A stretch of 64,000 nt of DNA from Kitasatospora mediocidica KCTC 9733. GTDB taxonomy: Bacteria > Actinomycetota > Actinomycetes > Streptomycetales > Streptomycetaceae. This document shows, piece after piece, positions 16,402 to 24,220 of this stretch. Below the pieces are notes generated by a model, which worked only from the letters and a program-made list of their open reading frames with translations, did not search any database and was not told where the DNA came from. The stretch spans positions 868,001 through 932,000 of the forward strand of contig NZ_JQLN01000004.1 in NCBI RefSeq assembly GCF_000744225.1. Direction: 5' to 3'. A program made the position numbers and the translations under genes. Positions within the stretch are counted from its first letter, which is position 1; each line of letters begins with the position of its first letter.

Positions 16402-17081
16402 AACCGCGGCCTCCGCGTCGCATGGCTGAGTTCACAGCAGAAGTCAGGGAAAGGAAAACGGGGGAAGGGGAAAGCGGGGGAAGGGAGAATGTCCGGCACC
16501 TCGGGTGTCGTGACGCGCGCCGCCGTTCACCGGGGCGCGGAAGAACGCACATCCGGGCACGAGCGCGCAGAAATGCCCGCGCTATTGACGCTCGTTCATC
16601 CGAATGTGACGCTGAATTCAGGTCCGACGGTCACCGCGGCACTCGGGCCGCCCGGGATCCGCAGCGGATCCACTCCGACGACCGGGCTACGAGCATAAGG
16701 CCGGCGGCGCCTGGACATCCGGCGCGCCGTCGGGGGTGGCCACCACGGACGCCGGGGCCGTCGCCGGCCGCGCCCGATCGCTACGACATGCCGCAGGCAC
16801 CGCGGATTCGCGGTTGCGCATGGCGGGTCCCCCTCGCGCCGCGAGTCCCGAGGAACCGTGTGCTCCTGGTGTGGCGGCGACTACGGGAAGTGACGTTACC
16901 GTCGTTGTTCGGGAGGATCGCAAGTCTTGCCGGTGGGTTGGCGAAATGTCGTCCAGGCGCGGCCGAAAAAAGACATCGATGAGCAACGGAATGCGATTAC
17001 CACCGATCGCTGGAACTTCCTCCAGCAGGCGCCGTCGATATTCCCGTCGAATTGTGCGGATCACCACTGTTCCGCATTGCC
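16402..17081. other. 680-bp spacer upstream of the cyclodipeptide synthase
   Basis: A comparatively AT-rich spacer between ddc and the cyclodipeptide synthase, probably carrying the promoter and leader of the latter. Next to the start lies a purine-rich tract at about 16446-16489 (only two pyrimidines on the + strand), so the transcript would carry a polypyrimidine leader. Open frames across it on both strands have weak codon bias, and I regard them as non-coding except possibly the small one at 16687-16821. Confidence 0.6.
16687..16821 (-). CDS. Possible 44-residue peptide upstream of the cyclodipeptide synthase
   Basis: An ATG with GAGGGGG 6 nt upstream begins a 44-residue, Ala/Pro-rich frame (starting MRNRESAVPAACR, ending PPALCS). 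It includes a TTA codon near the end, which would make it bldA-dependent. Third-position GC is about 84 percent, lower than typical genes here. It lies in the same direction as the cyclodipeptide synthase, 285 bp before it. No family is recognised; it may be chance. Confidence 0.25.
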   Translation of the reverse strand: MRNRESAVPAACRSDRARPATAPASVVATPDGAPDVQAPPALCS

Positions 17082-18575
17082 CTACGCCGACTCCAGTGCA
17101 CGGCCGGCCTCGGTCACCTCGTCCAGCAGCCGGGCGAGTTCGGCCTCGCTCGTGTGCGGATTGAGCAGCGTGAGCTTGAGCCGCACCAGGCCCGGGCCGG
17201 CGCCCGGGAGTTCGGTGCGGCCGAGCACCGCGCGCCCGCCGGCCAGCAGCCGCCGGCGCAGTTCGCCGTTGAACCGATCGACGGCCGCCGGGTCCCACTC
17301 CCGCGCCCGCTCCCCGCGCTGCGGCCGGTAGCGGAACACCACAGTGGTCAGCAGCGGTTCGCAGTGCAGCTCCAACTCGGGTCGGCCACGCACGAGTTCC
17401 GCCGCCGCCAGGGCCAGCTCATGGCAGCGGTCGACCAGCCGGCCCAGCCCCTGGCGGCCCAGCGTCCGCAGGGTGACCGCGATCTTGAAAGCGTCGGCCC
17501 GCCGGGTCGTCCGGAGCGAGAGACCGAGCAGGCTCGGGTAGCCGGCCTCCTCGTCGTCCGCCGGGTTGAGATAGACCGCCCGGCGGGCCAGCGAGGCGTA
17601 GGTCTCGGCCCGGCGGGCCAGGAACACCCCGGCGGCGGTCGGCTGCCAGCCCAGCTTGTGCCAGTCCAGCGAGACGGAGTCGGCCCGCGCCAGGCCGTCA
17701 AGCAGCGGCGCCAGCCGGTCGGAGAGCAGCGCCCCACCGCCGTACGCGGCGTCCACGTGCAGCCAGGCGCCGTACTCGGCCGCCAGGTCGGCGCAGCGGT
17801 GCAGCGGGTCGACGGCGCCGGTGTCGGTGGTCCCGGCGGTGGCGACCACCGCGATCGGCGTCTGCCCGTCCCGGACCGCCGCCGCCAGCGCCGCGCCGAG
17901 CGCGGCGCCGTCCATCCGCAGCTCGCGGTCGACGTCGACCGCGACCACCGCGCGCTCCCCCAGCCCGAGCACGGCGGCCGCTCGCTGGACGGAGAAGTGC
18001 GCGGCGCGCGAGGCGAAGATCCGCGGGCGCGTACCCGGGTCGACCCCGTCCATCTCGGGCCGTCCGGGCAGGATCTGGTCCCGGGCGAGCATCAGCCCGA
18101 GAAGGTTGGACTCGGTGCCACCGGAGGTCAGCACCCCGGCGGCCAGTTCCGGCCGGTAGCCGACCAGGACGGCCAGTTCGGCCAGCAACTCGGTCTCCAG
18201 GACAGTGGCGGCCGGCGCCTGGTCCCAGGAGTCCATCGAGGGGTTGAGCGCGTCGGCCGCGAGGTCGGCGGCGACCGCGACGGCCAGCGGCGGGCAGTGC
18301 AGGTGCGCCGCGCAGGCCGGATCCGCCGGATCGGCGGCGCCGTGCGCGAGCAGCTCGGTCAGCCGGGCCAGCGCGTCGGCCTCGGTGTGCCGGAACTCCT
18401 CGCGGACCAGGTCGGCCAGCTCCCCCGGAGCCCCGGCCGGCAACGGACCTGCGCGCCGCACGGCACCGGCTTCGAGCGCCGTCAGCACCGTCTCCAGCAG
18501 CGGGCGCAGCGCGGCCGGTCCGCCCACTCCCCCGGCCAGGGGCGGTAGTTCGGGATCGGGAAGTTCGTCGCTCAT
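17082..18575 (-). CDS. ddc: PLP-dependent decarboxylase, probable L-2,4-diaminobutyrate decarboxylase
   Basis: A 497-residue group II pyridoxal-phosphate decarboxylase. Visible motifs are SGGTESNL (phosphate contact), HVDAAYGGG (the Asp that pairs with the pyridine nitrogen) and SLDWHKLGWQP with the cofactor Lys. Its ATG overlaps the stop of the upstream class III aminotransferase (ATGA, 18572-18575). The pair matches dat-ddc operons that turn aspartate semialdehyde into diaminobutyrate and then 1,3-diaminopropane, a building block of some siderophores. An iron box upstream of the first gene supports that link. An aromatic or tyrosine decarboxylase role is less likely given the partner. Confidence 0.8.
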   Translation of the reverse strand: MSDELPDPELPPLAGGVGGPAALRPLLETVLTALEAGAVRRAGPLPAGAPGELADLVREEFRHTEADALARLTELLAHGAADPADPACAAHLHCPPLAVAVAADLAADALNPSMDSWDQAPAATVLETELLAELAVLVGYRPELAAGVLTSGGTESNLLGLMLARDQILPGRPEMDGVDPGTRPRIFASRAAHFSVQRAAAVLGLGERAVVAVDVDRELRMDGAALGAALAAAVRDGQTPIAVVATAGTTDTGAVDPLHRCADLAAEYGAWLHVDAAYGGGALLSDRLAPLLDGLARADSVSLDWHKLGWQPTAAGVFLARRAETYASLARRAVYLNPADDEEAGYPSLLGLSLRTTRRADAFKIAVTLRTLGRQGLGRLVDRCHELALAAAELVRGRPELELHCEPLLTTVVFRYRPQRGERAREWDPAAVDRFNGELRRRLLAGGRAVLGRTELPGAGPGLVRLKLTLLNPHTSEAELARLLDEVTEAGRALESA

Positions 18576-19978
18576 CGTGCCCCACCCCGCGCCGGGCCTT
18601 GGGCGGATGCGGCCTCGATGGCGTCGGCGAGTCGGTCCAGGACCGCCCGCAGCTGCTCGTCGGTGACCGTCAGCGGCGGCAGCAGACGCAGCACCGCGTC
18701 GTGCCGGCCGCCGAGTTCGACGATCAGCCCACGCGCCAGGCACGCCTCGCGGACCCGGACGGCCAGCCGGGGATCCGCCGGCAGCGCGCCGCAGCTGTCC
18801 ATCTCCCCTGCGGGGTCCACCAGTTCGACGCCGATCATGAGCCCCCGACCGCGCACGTCGCCGATCACCGGCAGCCGCTCGCGCAGCGCGGTCAGCTCCC
18901 TGATCAGCAACCCGCCCAGCTGTCCGGCCCGTTCGGCGAGCCCGTTGGCGGCGACATGGCGCAGGGTGGCGGCGCCGGCCGCCATCGCGAGGGTGTTGCC
19001 GCGGAACGTCCCGGTGTGCGCGCCGGGCTGCCAGCCGTCGTACTCCTCGCGGTAGACCACCACCGCGAGCGGCAGGCTGCCGCCGATCGCCTTGGAGAGC
19101 ACCATGGCGTCCGGGACGATTCCGCTGTGCTCGACCGCCCACATCGCGCCGGTGCGACCGACGCCCGTCTGCACCTCGTCCACGATCAGCGGGATGCCGC
19201 GCTCGGCGGTGATCCGGCGCATCGCGCGCAGCCAGCCGTCCGGCCCCGGCACCGCGCCGCCCTCCCCCTGCACCGCCTCCAGGATCATCGCCGCCGGGCG
19301 CACCACGCCTCCCGCCGGATCGTCGAGCAGCCGCTCGGTGTAGACCTCGGACATCCGCGCGCCCGCCTCGCCGCCGAGGCCGAACGGGCAGCGGTAGGAG
19401 TAGGGGTAGGGCAGCCGGGTGACCTCGCCGCCGCTCGGCAACGGCTCCTTGGCGGCGACGTTGCCGGTGACCGCGAGGGCGCCAGCCGTCATCCCGTGGT
19501 AGCCGCCGGTGAAGGCCAGCGCACCCCGGCGGCCGGTCGCGGTCTGCATCAGCTTGAGCGCGGCCTCGACCGCGTCGGTCCCGGCCGGGCCGCAGAAGTG
19601 CACCCGGGCGCCGTTCGCGAACCCGGCCGGCAGGCTCTCCAGCAGCGCGGTGGTGAAGTCGTCCTTCTCCGCGGTGGCGAGGTCGAGCAGGTGCAGCGGC
19701 GCCCCGCTGTCCAGGGTGCGGCGGATCGCGTCCAGCACCACCGGGTGGTTGTGGCCGAGCGCCAGGGTGCCGGCGCCGGAGAGGCAGTCCAGGTAGCGGC
19801 GGCCGTCGGCGCCCTCGACCGTCATGCCGTGCGCGCGGACCGGCACGATCGGGAACGAGCGGGCGTACGTCCGGGCGGCGGACTCGCGGACCCGTTGGCG
19901 GCGCAGGATCGCCTCACCCGGCCCGGCGGGGGCGGCAGGACCGGAAGGCGCGGCGGCAGGCGCGACAGAGAGGGTCAA
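18572..19978 (-). CDS. dat: Class III aminotransferase, probable diaminobutyrate-2-oxoglutarate transaminase
   Basis: A ~468-residue PLP enzyme. Motifs in order are GAGTLALGHNHP, GPAGTDAVEAALKL, GGYHGMTAGAL, VDEVQTGVGRTG and SKAIGGSLPLAVV with the Schiff-base Lys. It would transfer an amino group from glutamate to aspartate semialdehyde, giving 2,4-diaminobutyrate, which the coupled decarboxylase converts to 1,3-diaminopropane. The start is a TTG (19976-19978) with GGAG 5 nt upstream; the longer frame has no better site and would run through the iron box. The box at 19988-20009 is only 10 bp before the start, so iron should repress the operon. No siderophore synthetase is visible next to it. 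Confidence 0.82.
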   Translation of the reverse strand: MTLSVAPAAAPSGPAAPAGPGEAILRRQRVRESAARTYARSFPIVPVRAHGMTVEGADGRRYLDCLSGAGTLALGHNHPVVLDAIRRTLDSGAPLHLLDLATAEKDDFTTALLESLPAGFANGARVHFCGPAGTDAVEAALKLMQTATGRRGALAFTGGYHGMTAGALAVTGNVAAKEPLPSGGEVTRLPYPYSYRCPFGLGGEAGARMSEVYTERLLDDPAGGVVRPAAMILEAVQGEGGAVPGPDGWLRAMRRITAERGIPLIVDEVQTGVGRTGAMWAVEHSGIVPDAMVLSKAIGGSLPLAVVVYREEYDGWQPGAHTGTFRGNTLAMAAGAATLRHVAANGLAERAGQLGGLLIRELTALRERLPVIGDVRGRGLMIGVELVDPAGEMDSCGALPADPRLAVRVREACLARGLIVELGGRHDAVLRLLPPLTVTDEQLRAVLDRLADAIEAASAQGPARGGAR

Positions 19979-19987
19979 GACAGCTCC

Positions 19988-20009
19988 AAAGTTAGGTAAG
20001 CCTAACTTT
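19988..20009. promoter_or_regulatory. Iron box (IdeR/DmdR-type operator) of dat-ddc
   Basis: A perfect inverted repeat, AAAGTTAGG and CCTAACTTT with a 4-bp spacer, matches the TTAGGTTAGSCTAACCTAA-type iron box of actinobacterial DtxR-family repressors at its core. It sits 10 bp upstream of the dat start and would place the operon under iron repression. Confidence 0.85.
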
Positions 20010-20099
20010 AGTTTATGGCCTGTCAGGTACCGCTCCGTCCGTTTCAACGAGCCGCCGGGCAGCGGGTCACGGGTGCGCCGCCCGCAACCGGGAGACCGC

Positions 20100-21110
20100 T
20101 CAGTCGTAGTCCGAGCCGCTGACCGCCCAGGCCAGGCCGGTGGCCGGGTCCTCCAGGGCCAGGTGCAGATGCCAGATCTCGTCGGCCGGATCGCACCAGG
20201 TGAAGCAACGCATCCGGGCCACCAGCGCGTCCACCTCGTCCGCGGAGCAGCTGGGCACCGTCGGGGTTCCTCCTGGCCGCAGGCTGGCGGACGGGTCCGC
20301 CATCGCGCCCAGCGCCTCCCAGACGGCGATCCGGCCCCGGGCGGCGCCGCCCGGTTCGCCGTACGCGCCGGCGCCGGAGGCGGCCCGCACCAGCGCCGGG
20401 TAGGCGAGGGCGAAGGGGATGTAGCCACCGGTCGCCAGGGATCCGCTGGGCGCCAGCAGCGCGGCCGCGTCCGGCGCCGAGCCGCGCAGGCAGCGGGTGC
20501 TGAGCCAGCTGGAGAGGCCGCGCAGGGCGGCGGTGGCGGGCTGGTCGGGGCCGGGCAGTGCGCTGCCGGGGGCGGGCAGCCGGATCGGGCCGAGACCCTC
20601 CCGGCTGTCCGGGAGCGAGAAGAGCGCCGTGGCCGCCGCGCCGCCGCGCCGGTAGTTGGTCACCCGGCTGCCCGGCTCCCAGCCCGCCAGCTCCCAGGAC
20701 CGCAGCACCGGCGGCGGCGTGGGGCTCACCAGCGCCGTGCCCGTCAGGTCCTCGCCGAGCAGCACCCGGGTGTGGGCCACCAGCGTCCGGATCGGCTCGT
20801 CGGGCAGCAGCGGGTCCAGCACCTCCCAGAGGTGACGGGTGGCCAGCACCTCCCAGAGCGGCCCGACCCGGCCGTCGTACTCACCCGCCACCGCGCCGGG
20901 CCCGGCGGACGGATCGAAGAGCCCGGCCGCGACGTCGGCCGGGGCCGCGAAGGCCAGCTCGTGGCCGAAGGCCGCCGCCTCGCGCGCCGCGGCCCGCTCC
21001 CCGCTCAGCGCGGCGGTGGCGGCCCGGGTCTGCCGGTAGATCCCGAGCAGCTCCGCCCAGCTGCCCTGGGCGGCCAGGGCGCGGAGCCTGCGGTCCTCAT
21101 GGGTGATCAT
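20100..21110 (-). CDS. Hypothetical protein of about 336 residues
   Basis: A soluble, Ala/Leu-rich protein that I do not recognise. It begins MITHEDRRLRALAAQGSW and looks mainly helical at first (helices around AELLGIYRQTRAATAALSG and EAAAFGHELAFAAP), with a more mixed second half ending in EIWHLHLALEDPATG. It has no signal peptide or membrane segment. ATG 21108-21110 follows TACGCT by 6 nt with no ribosome binding site, which suits a leaderless transcript; the ORF could be extended 10 residues. It lies 121 bp upstream of dat on the same strand, but the iron box between them suggests separate control. Confidence 0.75.
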   Translation of the reverse strand: MITHEDRRLRALAAQGSWAELLGIYRQTRAATAALSGERAAAREAAAFGHELAFAAPADVAAGLFDPSAGPGAVAGEYDGRVGPLWEVLATRHLWEVLDPLLPDEPIRTLVAHTRVLLGEDLTGTALVSPTPPPVLRSWELAGWEPGSRVTNYRRGGAAATALFSLPDSREGLGPIRLPAPGSALPGPDQPATAALRGLSSWLSTRCLRGSAPDAAALLAPSGSLATGGYIPFALAYPALVRAASGAGAYGEPGGAARGRIAVWEALGAMADPSASLRPGGTPTVPSCSADEVDALVARMRCFTWCDPADEIWHLHLALEDPATGLAWAVSGSDYD

Positions 21111-21184
21111 ATTTGCAGCGTACGTGCCACCCGGAGACACGCCCTGACATCACGTCAGCTCGGTGCGTCGCCGGGTGGATCCTG

Positions 21185-22252
21185 CTACTCGTACTCGGTG
21201 CCGCCCTTGCGGGTCAGGTAGGCGCCGCTGACCACCTTGGCGATGGCCCGGCCGCCCAGCGCGAAGCTGTAGCGCTCCACCACCGGCCGCACCACCACGC
21301 CCTCGCGCAGGTGCAGCCCGCGCCCGGAGACCGTCTCCCGGCCGTCGGCCAGCGCCAGGACGGTGGCGGCGTCGAACGGACCGCTCCACAGCCGGGGCAC
21401 CAGCGGCAGCCGGCCCGTCAGCAGCTCGGCGGCGTCCAGCCAGTGCAGCTGCCCGTCGATCACGGCCGAGACGTCGAAGACCGCGTAGCCGGGCAGCTCC
21501 GCGCGGCCCGACTCGCCGTAGCCGAGATCCTGCACGCCCGCGCCGAAGACCTCGCCGAAGATGCCGACCCGCTCGGCGCCCAGCCGCTCGGCCAGCTCGG
21601 CGGCGGCCTCGGGCACGCCGTGCGCCCTGACGGCGCGCCAGTAGAGGTTGCCGCCGTCCTCCTTGAGCGCCAGGCCCTGGGCGCCGATCCCCTTGGAGGA
21701 GACCTGCACCGCGCCGGTTCCGGCGTGCAGGGTGAGCAGGCAGCAACTGCCGTGCAGCTTCTCGGTGAGCACCACCGGCTCTCCCGGCTCGAAGACGTCC
21801 GGGAAGCGCTGGAGGTTCTCGATGTCGACCCAGGGCAGCAGATCCGGGGCGGCCTCGACCTCGCCGTTCATCGTGGTGGGGATCGGCGGCACCCACTTGA
21901 CGACCCCCAGCTCGGCGGCGAAGTCGCGGCCCTCGGCGGCGGCCAGCTCAAGGTCGACGCCGGCCAGCGCGAGCGGGCGGCAGACGATGCCCTGCGAGAG
22001 CTCGCCGCGCAGCCGGACCGCGCGCACCCGGTCGGACTTGCTGCCGGCCAGCCGTCCGGTCAGACCCAGCTCCTCGATGAGCGCGGCGGGGAGTACCGCC
22101 TGCTCGGGTATGTAGACGGCGTACTCGCCGGTGCGGTAGGCACCCTTGGCGACCACCGCCCGGTAGAGCCCGACCTGGGCGAGCTCCAGGGCGTCGGCGT
22201 TCGGGTGGTCCAGAACGGTGAGCCGTTCGGCGGTGACGCGCAGCGTGGACAT
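21185..22252 (-). CDS. RNA ligase, ATP-dependent (Deinococcus DraRnl-like)
   Basis: A 355-residue nucleotidyltransferase. The adenylation motif I is EKLHGSCCLL (KxHG, Lys nucleophile); downstream VGIFGEVFGAGVQDLGYG fits motif III and GVVVRPV fits motif IV, with GRAIAKVVS as motif V (second lysine). The ~150-residue N-terminal region (LRVTAERLTVLDHPNADALE to RGELSQGIV) resembles the OB-fold domain of the Deinococcus-type ligases, which seal nicks in RNA. The start ATG has GGGGAGGAG upstream, with 8-bp complementary arms (22254-22261 and 22278-22285) flanking that site in the mRNA. It is divergent from modA. Confidence 0.83.
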   Translation of the reverse strand: MSTLRVTAERLTVLDHPNADALELAQVGLYRAVVAKGAYRTGEYAVYIPEQAVLPAALIEELGLTGRLAGSKSDRVRAVRLRGELSQGIVCRPLALAGVDLELAAAEGRDFAAELGVVKWVPPIPTTMNGEVEAAPDLLPWVDIENLQRFPDVFEPGEPVVLTEKLHGSCCLLTLHAGTGAVQVSSKGIGAQGLALKEDGGNLYWRAVRAHGVPEAAAELAERLGAERVGIFGEVFGAGVQDLGYGESGRAELPGYAVFDVSAVIDGQLHWLDAAELLTGRLPLVPRLWSGPFDAATVLALADGRETVSGRGLHLREGVVVRPVVERYSFALGGRAIAKVVSGAYLTRKGGTEYE

Positions 22253-22397
22253 GGTGGTGACTCCTCCCCGTGGGTATGTCACCACTGTGACGAAGCAGCG
22301 GGCCTGGTGGCCAGCGGTTTTCCCACGGTTCACACAGGTCCCACCGGGCACCGGGCCGGGCTGGCCTGTGCGAAGGCACAAGGGATTTCAGGCTTGC

Positions 22398-22433
22398 ATC
22401 TGCGGCACTATGATCGGCACGGCGACCGCAGAT
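22398..22433. promoter_or_regulatory. Inverted repeat upstream of modA overlapping a -10-like element
   Basis: ATCTGCGG (22398-22405) and CCGCAGAT (22426-22433) flank 20 bp that contain TATGAT (22409-22414), a good -10 sequence. It could be an operator or a leader hairpin. It lies about 120 bp upstream of the modA start, and no known molybdenum cofactor motif was recognised. Confidence 0.4.
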
Positions 22434-22554
22434 ACGCAACGATCGCGAGCTCTGTGGGCGCCAGGGTCGCCCCCTTTCGCCGCATGACGCGGCGGACCGG
22501 CCCACACCGACCGCACACCCGCGCCCTGACGGCGCGGCAGAGGGGAAACTCCAG

Positions 22555-23382
22555 ATGACCACCACCCGGTCCCGCACCGCCGCCGCCACGTTCGCCGTGC
22601 TCGCCCTGGCCGTTGGCCTGACCGCGTGCAGCTCCTCCAAGAGCACGACGCCCGCCGCCTCCGGCGCCTCGGGCTCCGCCGCGGCGTCCGCGTCCGCGCC
22701 GAAGGCCACCGGCACGATCACCGTCTTCGCCGCCGCCTCGCTCACCGGGACCTTCAACGACCTGGGCAAGAAGTTCGAGGCCGCGAACCCGGGCACCACG
22801 GTGAAGTTCAACTACGGCGGCAGCTCGGCGCTGGCGCAGAGCATCGTGTCCGGCGCGCCCGCCGACGTCTTCGCCGCCGCCAGCCCGGCGACCATGAAGA
22901 CCGTCACCGACGCCAAGGACACCGCCACGGACCCCAAGGTCTTCGTGCGCAACACCCTGGAGATCGCCGTCCCCAAGGGCAACCCGAAGAACCTCACCAG
23001 CCTGCAGGCGCTCGCCGCGCCGAGCGTCAAGGTCGCCCTCTGCGCGACCCAGGTGCCGTGCGGCTCGGCCGCGCAGACCGCGCTCACCGCGGCCGGCGTC
23101 AAGCTGACCCCGGTCACCCTGGAGCAGGACGTCAAGAGCGCGCTCACCAAGGTCGAGCTGGGCGAGGTCGACGCTTCGGTGGTCTACCAGACCGACGTGC
23201 AGGCCGCGGGCGGCAAGGTCGACGGGGTCAACTTCCCCGAGGCGGCCAAGGCGATCAACGACTACCCGATCGCCGAGGTGGCCAAGGCCCCGAACGCGGC
23301 CGGCGCCGCGGCGTTCATCGCCTTCGTCGAGTCGACCGAGGGCATGCAGGTGCTGACCGCGGCGGGCTTCCAGGCCCCGTGA
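22555..23382 (+). CDS. modA: Molybdate ABC transporter, substrate-binding lipoprotein ModA
   Basis: A 275-residue lipoprotein: lipobox LTAC with Cys25, a Ser/Ala-rich linker, then the two-lobed binding fold (ITVFAAASLTGTFNDLG, VKFNYGGSSALAQSIVSGAPADVFAAAS, VVYQTDVQAAGGKVDGV). The opening AAASLT and GSSALA segments are the residues that hydrogen-bond the tetrahedral oxyanion in ModA. It would capture molybdate (or tungstate) outside the membrane and pass it to ModBC, for molybdenum cofactor enzymes. Its stop overlaps the modB start (GTGA at 23379-23382). Confidence 0.92.
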   Translation: MTTTRSRTAAATFAVLALAVGLTACSSSKSTTPAASGASGSAAASASAPKATGTITVFAAASLTGTFNDLGKKFEAANPGTTVKFNYGGSSALAQSIVSGAPADVFAAASPATMKTVTDAKDTATDPKVFVRNTLEIAVPKGNPKNLTSLQALAAPSVKVALCATQVPCGSAAQTALTAAGVKLTPVTLEQDVKSALTKVELGEVDASVVYQTDVQAAGGKVDGVNFPEAAKAINDYPIAEVAKAPNAAGAAAFIAFVESTEGMQVLTAAGFQAP

Positions 23383-24197
23383 GACTGATCGACACCGCGC
23401 CGGTGAGGGCGAAGCGGGGCTCCCGGATCCCGCTCGCCCTGCTGCTGCCCGCGCTGCTGGGGCTGGTCTTCCTCGTCCTGCCGCTGGCCGGCCTGCTGAT
23501 CAGGGCGCCCTGGAGCGCGATGCCCAGCGAGCTGTCCAGCCCGGCGGTCTGGGACGCGCTGCGGCTGTCGCTGATCTGCGCGACCTCCGCGACCGGCGTC
23601 TCGCTGGTGCTGGGGGTGCCGCTGGCCTGGCTGCTGGCCCGCACCGAGTTCCCCGGACGGCGGGTGATCCGCGCGCTGGTCACCCTGCCGCTGGTGCTGC
23701 CGCCGGTGGTCGGGGGCGTGGCGCTGCTGCTGGCGCTGGGGCGCAACGGGATCGTCGGACGCTGGCTGGACTCGGCCTTCGGCATCACGCTGCCGTTCAC
23801 CACCACCGGCGTGGTGATCGCCGAGGCGTTCGTCGCGATGCCGTTCCTGGTGATCAGCGTCGAGGGCGCGCTGCGCGCCGCCGACCCCCGCTACGAGGAG
23901 GCCGCCGCGACACTCGGCGCCTCGCGCCTGACGGCCTTTCGGCGGGTCACCCTGCCGATGATCGCCCCCGGGGTGGGAGCCGGCGCGGTCCTCGCCTGGG
24001 CCCGGGCGCTCGGCGAGTTCGGTGCGACGATCACCTTCGCCGGGAACTTCCCCGGGAAGACCCAGACCATGCCGTTGGCGGTCTACCTCGCGATGGAGAC
24101 CGATCCGGACACCGCGATCGCGCTCAGCCTGGTCCTGCTCGCGGTCTCGATCGCGGTGCTGGTCGGGCTGCGCGACCGCTGGATGAGCACGCCGTAG
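23379..24197 (+). CDS. modB: Molybdate ABC transporter permease ModB
   Basis: A 272-residue permease with about six membrane segments, starting at LALLLPALLGLVFLVLPLAG. The ATPase-contact EAA loop is YEEAAATLGASRLTAFRRVTLPMI. The conserved GEFGATITFAGN after the loop is typical of ModB. GTG 23379 gives a 4-bp overlap with modA. It would form the membrane channel as a homodimer with two ModC subunits. Confidence 0.92.
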   Translation: MRLIDTAPVRAKRGSRIPLALLLPALLGLVFLVLPLAGLLIRAPWSAMPSELSSPAVWDALRLSLICATSATGVSLVLGVPLAWLLARTEFPGRRVIRALVTLPLVLPPVVGGVALLLALGRNGIVGRWLDSAFGITLPFTTTGVVIAEAFVAMPFLVISVEGALRAADPRYEEAAATLGASRLTAFRRVTLPMIAPGVGAGAVLAWARALGEFGATITFAGNFPGKTQTMPLAVYLAMETDPDTAIALSLVLLAVSIAVLVGLRDRWMSTP

Positions 24198-24220
24198 CCC
24201 GCAGGAACGTGAGGAACCCG

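Noticed and set aside
16736..17298. Open frames on both strands in the spacer before the CDPS
   Set aside because: Weak third-position GC and no motifs; treated as non-coding apart from one low-confidence small ORF.
13488..19978. One single large cluster including the inositol phosphatase, CDPS, P450 and dat-ddc genes
   Set aside because: The phosphatase is convergent, and dat-ddc has its own iron-controlled promoter and a 680-bp gap to the CDPS; only CDPS-P450 is a firm unit.
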